This document shows, in pieces, positions 62,501 to 64,000 of a stretch of DNA of 64,000 nt (positions within the stretch are counted from its first letter, which is position 1; every line of letters starts with the position of its first letter). The stretch comes from Betaproteobacteria bacterium (lineage in GTDB: Bacteria > Pseudomonadota > Gammaproteobacteria > Burkholderiales > Burkholderiaceae_C): contig CANGHH010000007.1 in the NCBI GenBank assembly GCA_947453725.1, forward strand, positions 170,401 through 234,400. The letters are read 5' to 3'. The notes under the pieces are model-generated. The model saw nothing but the letters and a program-made list of their open reading frames with translations, was not told the origin of the DNA and made no database searches. Made by a program: the position numbers and the translations under genes.

Positions 62501-64000
62501 GAGGTGGCATTGGGCGCAATCGCCACTTGCCGGGTGGGCCGCGTCAGCCACGGCAAAGGCACTGGCCTGCGGGCCCGGGCGGGTCTGGAAGCCGTTGTAG
62601 TTCGCGCCAGGGATGAGGGTGGTCGGCGCGATGGGGTAGGCGCTGACGCCCATCCACACCATGGTGGCTTCGTGGCAGGTGGAGCAACCCGAGGTCACGC
62701 CGGTGTGGATCTGGACGCCTGTCGGTGCCGGTGTCGCGAATCCCGTACCCGGCGGCATGCGCGTTGCCGAGGCGGCGATCAGCCCAGGCGGCGTGGTGCC
62801 GAGGTGGCAGGTTTCGCAGGCACCCGTCGTCGGGATGTGCGCATTCGGGCCAGCCGGGCTGGTGGCGGGCATGTGGGTGACCGCACTGATACCGCTGAAC
62901 TGCGCGGACGTCCCGCTGCGCACGTGGCAAGCCACGCAATTGGTGGTGATGCCGGCGTGGCTCATCAGTGAGTTGCTGAACTTCGCGCCATCGACCACCG
63001 GTGTGGCCGCGATGGACGAACCGGCGCCGACGTGGCAGGTCTCGCAGGACGCCGTGGTCGGGATGTGGTCGCCGGGCAGCCCGACGATGGCGAAGTTCGC
63101 TGCCGGGATGGCGAACGAAGCCGCCGCGGCGCCGTGGCACTGCGCGCAGTTGCCCGTGGTGCTGGGCGCGTAGGCGTGAATGTTGGTCACCGTGGGCATC
63201 ACGGCGTAGTCGCTGCCGGTGTGGCAGGACGAGCACTGCGCCGTCACGGCGTAGGGAATGTGGTTGGACGGCTTGTCGATGCCGGTGAAGGCGGTCGTGT
63301 TGCCATGGCACTGCGAGCAGTCACCGGCGCCCGGGTGGGCGGGGTCGGCGACGCTGAAGGTGCTGGCCGCGGCGCGCGGGCGGGTCTGGAAGCCCTGGTA
63401 GCTGGCACCTGCCACCAGCGTGCTGGGCGAGATCGGGTAGGCGCTGACGCCCATCCACACCATGCTGGCCTCGTGGCAGGTGTTGCAGCCGCTGCTGATG
63501 CCCGCGTGGATCTGTGCACCGGTGGGTGCGGGCGTCTGGAAGGCTGTGCCGGGCGCCGTCTTGGTGGCGGCGGCTGCAATCAGGCCCGAGGGCACCGTGG
63601 CCAGGTGGCAGCTCTCGCAACTGGTCGAGCTGGGGATGTGGCTGCCAGCCCCGGCGGGGCTGGTGGGCGGCATGCCGACGATGCGCGCGATGCCGGCGAA
63701 GGTCGTGCTGCTGCCCGAGGCCTGGTGGCAGGCGACGCAGTTGCTGCTGATGCCGGCGTGGCTCATCAGCGAGCCGGCGAACTTCGCGCCGTTGCCCACC
63801 GGCAAGGCGGCGATCGAGGAACCCGTGCCGACGTGGCAGGTCTCGCAGGACGCGGTCGTCGGGATGTGGTTGGCCGGCAGGCCGACGATGGCGAAACCCA
63901 GCGCTGGAATCGCGAAGCTGCTGGCGGCCGCGCCGTGGCACTGCGTGCAGTTGCCCGTCGTGCTCGGTGCGTTCAGGTGGATGTTGGCCAGCGTCGGCAC
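56501..64000 (-). CDS. Giant multihaem cytochrome c, at least 65 haems (N-terminus beyond right edge)
   Basis: 2499 residues are visible; the gene enters from the right edge, and the GTG there is internal, since the sequence continues a repeat. There are 65 CXXCH haem-binding sites. Eight tandem units of 267-277 residues (63997-57533) each hold seven; a 343-residue tail holds nine. Each CXXCH has a His 4-14 residues before it, in phrases such as NHIPTTASCETCH and SHAGITTNCVACH, so bis-His ligation is likely throughout. It should be exported and act in long-range electron transfer. Codon and base use match the neighbours. It heads the operon with the barrel, CcmI-like, DUF2844 and DUF3443 genes. 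Confidence 0.93.
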   Translation of the reverse strand: MPTLANIHLNAPSTTGNCTQCHGAAASSFAIPALGFAIVGLPANHIPTTASCETCHVGTGSSIAALPVGNGAKFAGSLMSHAGISSNCVACHQASGSSTTFAGIARIVGMPPTSPAGAGSHIPSSTSCESCHLATVPSGLIAAAATKTAPGTAFQTPAPTGAQIHAGISSGCNTCHEASMVWMGVSAYPISPSTLVAGASYQGFQTRPRAAASTFSVADPAHPGAGDCSQCHGNTTAFTGIDKPSNHIPYAVTAQCSSCHTGSDYAVMPTVTNIHAYAPSTTGNCAQCHGAAAASFAIPAANFAIVGLPGDHIPTTASCETCHVGAGSSIAATPVVDGAKFSNSLMSHAGITTNCVACHVRSGTSAQFSGISAVTHMPATSPAGPNAHIPTTGACETCHLGTTPPGLIAASATRMPPGTGFATPAPTGVQIHTGVTSGCSTCHEATMVWMGVSAYPIAPTTLIPGANYNGFQTRPGPQASAFAVADAAHPASGDCAQCHLSTTAFTGVVMPGNHIPYATTAQCSSCHKSADYTVLPSLTDIHANATSTINNCAQCHGDAVRSFDIAKSSFAIVGKPGNHVPTAVACEVCHVGPGSSMAALPVVNGAKFSNSLMSHTGITTNCAACHGPAISSSSFAGISKIVVMPPTSPMGASSHIPSSTTCESCHLGTTPTGLVPANAAKSAPGTAFQSPAPSGVQIHAGVTGGCNTCHDTGAVWMGVSAYPIAPSAKSAVAGSKYNGFQTRPTSTGSTFAIKDSAHPNSGDCGQCHGNTTAFSGVDVPANHIPYSASAQCDSCHKSTDYAVQPSVTDIHANAQSTTINCLQCHGPAAPTFAIPAASFAIVGLPGNHLPTTASCEVCHVGAGSSITATPVVTGAKFSNSLMSHTGINSNCAVCHGPTISGASFAGITKIVVMPPTSPVGASSHIPSSTTCETCHLGTTPSGQIAANATKSAPGSGFQSPAPTGVQIHSGITGGCNACHDTNAVWMGVSAYPIIPSSVSAVAGAKYNGFQTRPKAAGSTYAIADSAHPSDGDCSQCHASTTAFVGVDKPANHIPYAASAQCSSCHTSSDYAALPTLANIHANAPSTANNCVQCHGAAAPTFAIPAAGFSIVGLPGNHMPTSASCEVCHVGTASSVTTLPVGNGAKFSGSQMNHTGITSNCVACHGPGITGASFAGVSKIVVMPPTSPAGAGSHIPSSTTCESCHLGSTPSGFGPANATATAPGTLFALPAPTGLQIHSGITSGCNTCHEAGVVWMGMGAYPLSPATLVPGAQYRGFQTRPNAAGGTYNVADAQHPAGRDCSECHSSTSYFVGPDKPSNHIPYASTAVCDNCHTTTDYKARPTLADIHANAPSTTTNCAQCHGAAASSFAIPASSFAIVGLPSNHIPTSTSCEACHVGAGSSIAAVPVPNGAVFAGSLMNHAGITTNCASCHQPYSSTPTAFAGIAKIVGMPPATTPGTGSHIPSSTTCEDCHLGSTPTGPGPASATKTAPGTAFATPAPTGLQIHKGITGSCNTCHDTSMVWMGLSAYPISPSVVTPNGQYKGFQTRPKAAASPYAIADVNHPTTGDCSQCHGSTTVFTGFDMPANHIPFATGTTCDQCHTGNDYSVMPTITAIHAYAPSTSANCAQCHGSTVRSFDIASAKFAIVGLPSNHVPTTASCEVCHVGTGSSMAATPVVNGAKFANSRMSHAGITTNCESCHVPAGTSVNFAGISAIVGMPPTSPMGANAHIPSSTVCANCHGVSSVSGLIPANASKTAPGTLFGKQASGVLITGLQIHTGISGGCSSCHDSNMVWMGMSNYPITPSVITTNGQYKGFQTRPIAGTSTYRVADAGHPTTGECSLCHTSTTAFAGVNLPGNHIPYATTATCINCHTDPNYAVMPTLTNIHAYAQSTTSNCAQCHSAAAVTTYAIPSANFSIVGLPANGTHIPTTASCEVCHVGSGSSIAATPVVNGAKFSGSLMSHAGITSNCVACHVTSSTVPAPYTGITRIVGMPATSPVGASSHIPSSTACEACHLTSTVTGLIPASATATVPGTKFGKAGSGLLVTGLQIHTGITNGCNACHEASYVWLGVGNYPITPTTTTGATSATKYYGFQTRPRSAAGTYNVLDAGHPTGGDCSDCHTSTTYFDGAAKPTGHIPTTATCATCHVKSGDYTIGGLGTNAQIHTGITTNCASCHAGGPFAGSGQVLGSAQCATASLPYVPKPMPLSSCGASTTASNALTHIPVGSVGCEQCHGVAGTGATYTTFKMAMTAMKPGTTTGPVAGTSMHNAVPNPTFLCMSCHEAKYTWFGGTIMTRDKGSHNGTAQLTHDCSECHTLKSSFSRMARIRPVMRAAVGGGMQRLLPRDVPGAGAGSAAGPFDHRGVSAGQCLSCHNGQLAKARPVKHYGNRLSCDSCHRTSSWTPAQYTHAPGATGQCAVCHNGVDASPRPGNHFITVRACDSCHRTLAWLPVQYQHLSPAYQHSPDKNTCVSCHITNGEVIPRQLHGNTRQRPVPVPPAK
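57533..63997 (-). repeat. Eight tandem coding repeats of about 0.8 kb in the cytochrome gene
   Basis: Unit starts, read on the minus strand, are 63997, 63196, 62395, 61588, 60781, 59980, 59176 and 58363, giving lengths of 267, 267, 269, 269, 267, 268, 271 and 277 codons. Units begin with P[ST][LVI][TA]x[IN]IHA-like residues and end with DYxxx. They are diverged (different codons and loops) but collinear in all seven haem sites. Similarity between neighbouring units could cause assembly collapse or recombination. Confidence 0.92.

Noticed and set aside
57533..63997. Regular repeats that might be a CRISPR or satellite array
   Set aside because: The period is about 0.8 kb, is always a whole number of codons and preserves CXXCH sites; they are protein-coding repeats.
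1..64000. tRNA, rRNA, insertion sequences or prophage genes
   Set aside because: No cloverleaf, rRNA stretch, transposase or integrase was noticed by reading. A covariance-model scan was not possible, so small RNAs cannot be excluded.

Overview
The window is about 70% GC with tightly packed, often translationally coupled genes. Its gene families (a selenoneine cluster, Bug-type binding proteins, DUF2844/DUF3443, bchC/bciA) point to a betaproteobacterium of the order Burkholderiales, probably in or near the photosynthetic Rubrivivax/Roseateles lineage. No rRNA, tRNA, insertion sequence or CRISPR array was seen. The taxonomic placement is inferred from gene content, not from a marker gene.

Layout. 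(1) 1-2518: a selenoneine locus, with senA (cut by the left edge) divergent from senB-senC. (2) 2560-6854: a chemoreceptor, a class I methyltransferase and a beta-CASP metallo-beta-lactamase nuclease. (3) 6972-8908: bchC-bciA, two bacteriochlorophyll genes away from any other photosynthesis gene, with a TGT-N12-ACA (PpsR/CrtJ-type) site upstream. (4) 8969-9784: an orphan ModA-like binding protein. (5) 9987-33271: a large pectin and hexuronate/aldarate region. A TonB receptor and four pectin-degrading enzymes, one of them a polygalacturonase-pectin methylesterase fusion, run on the plus strand. Two minus-strand operons then encode uptake and the route galacturonate > galactarolactone > galactarate > 5-keto-4-deoxyglucarate > pyruvate + tartronate semialdehyde > glycerate > 2-phosphoglycerate, plus a glucarate entry. 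One operon goes with a FadR-type GntR regulator, the other with a LacI-type regulator that has three matching operators. (6) 33327-37884: small lipoproteins, an alpha/beta hydrolase, and a PAS histidine kinase with a stand-alone receiver. (7) 38041-49394: an eleven-gene plus-strand cluster with a NitT/TauT-type ABC transporter, an enol-lactonase-like hydrolase, a three-subunit molybdenum hydroxylase, a UbiD decarboxylase, a GntR regulator and extra binding proteins. It is probably for an aromatic or heteroaromatic carboxylate that cannot be named from sequence. (8) 49594-51528: a TonB/TolA-like protein with a hexanucleotide repeat. (9) 51541-64000: a minus-strand operon that begins with a giant multihaem cytochrome c running off the right edge, followed by a TPR/beta-barrel outer-membrane protein, a CcmI-like protein, DUF2844, and a DUF3443 lipoprotein with a pepsin-like aspartate pair.

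The strongest candidate for an undescribed system is region 9. The visible 2499 residues of the cytochrome hold 65 CXXCH sites: eight tandem units of about 270 residues with seven haems each, plus nine in the tail. Every CXXCH is preceded by a histidine at short range. Second is region 7, a molybdenum hydroxylase/UbiD/hydrolase pathway without a CoA ligase. Third is the isolated bchC-bciA pair with its regulatory site.
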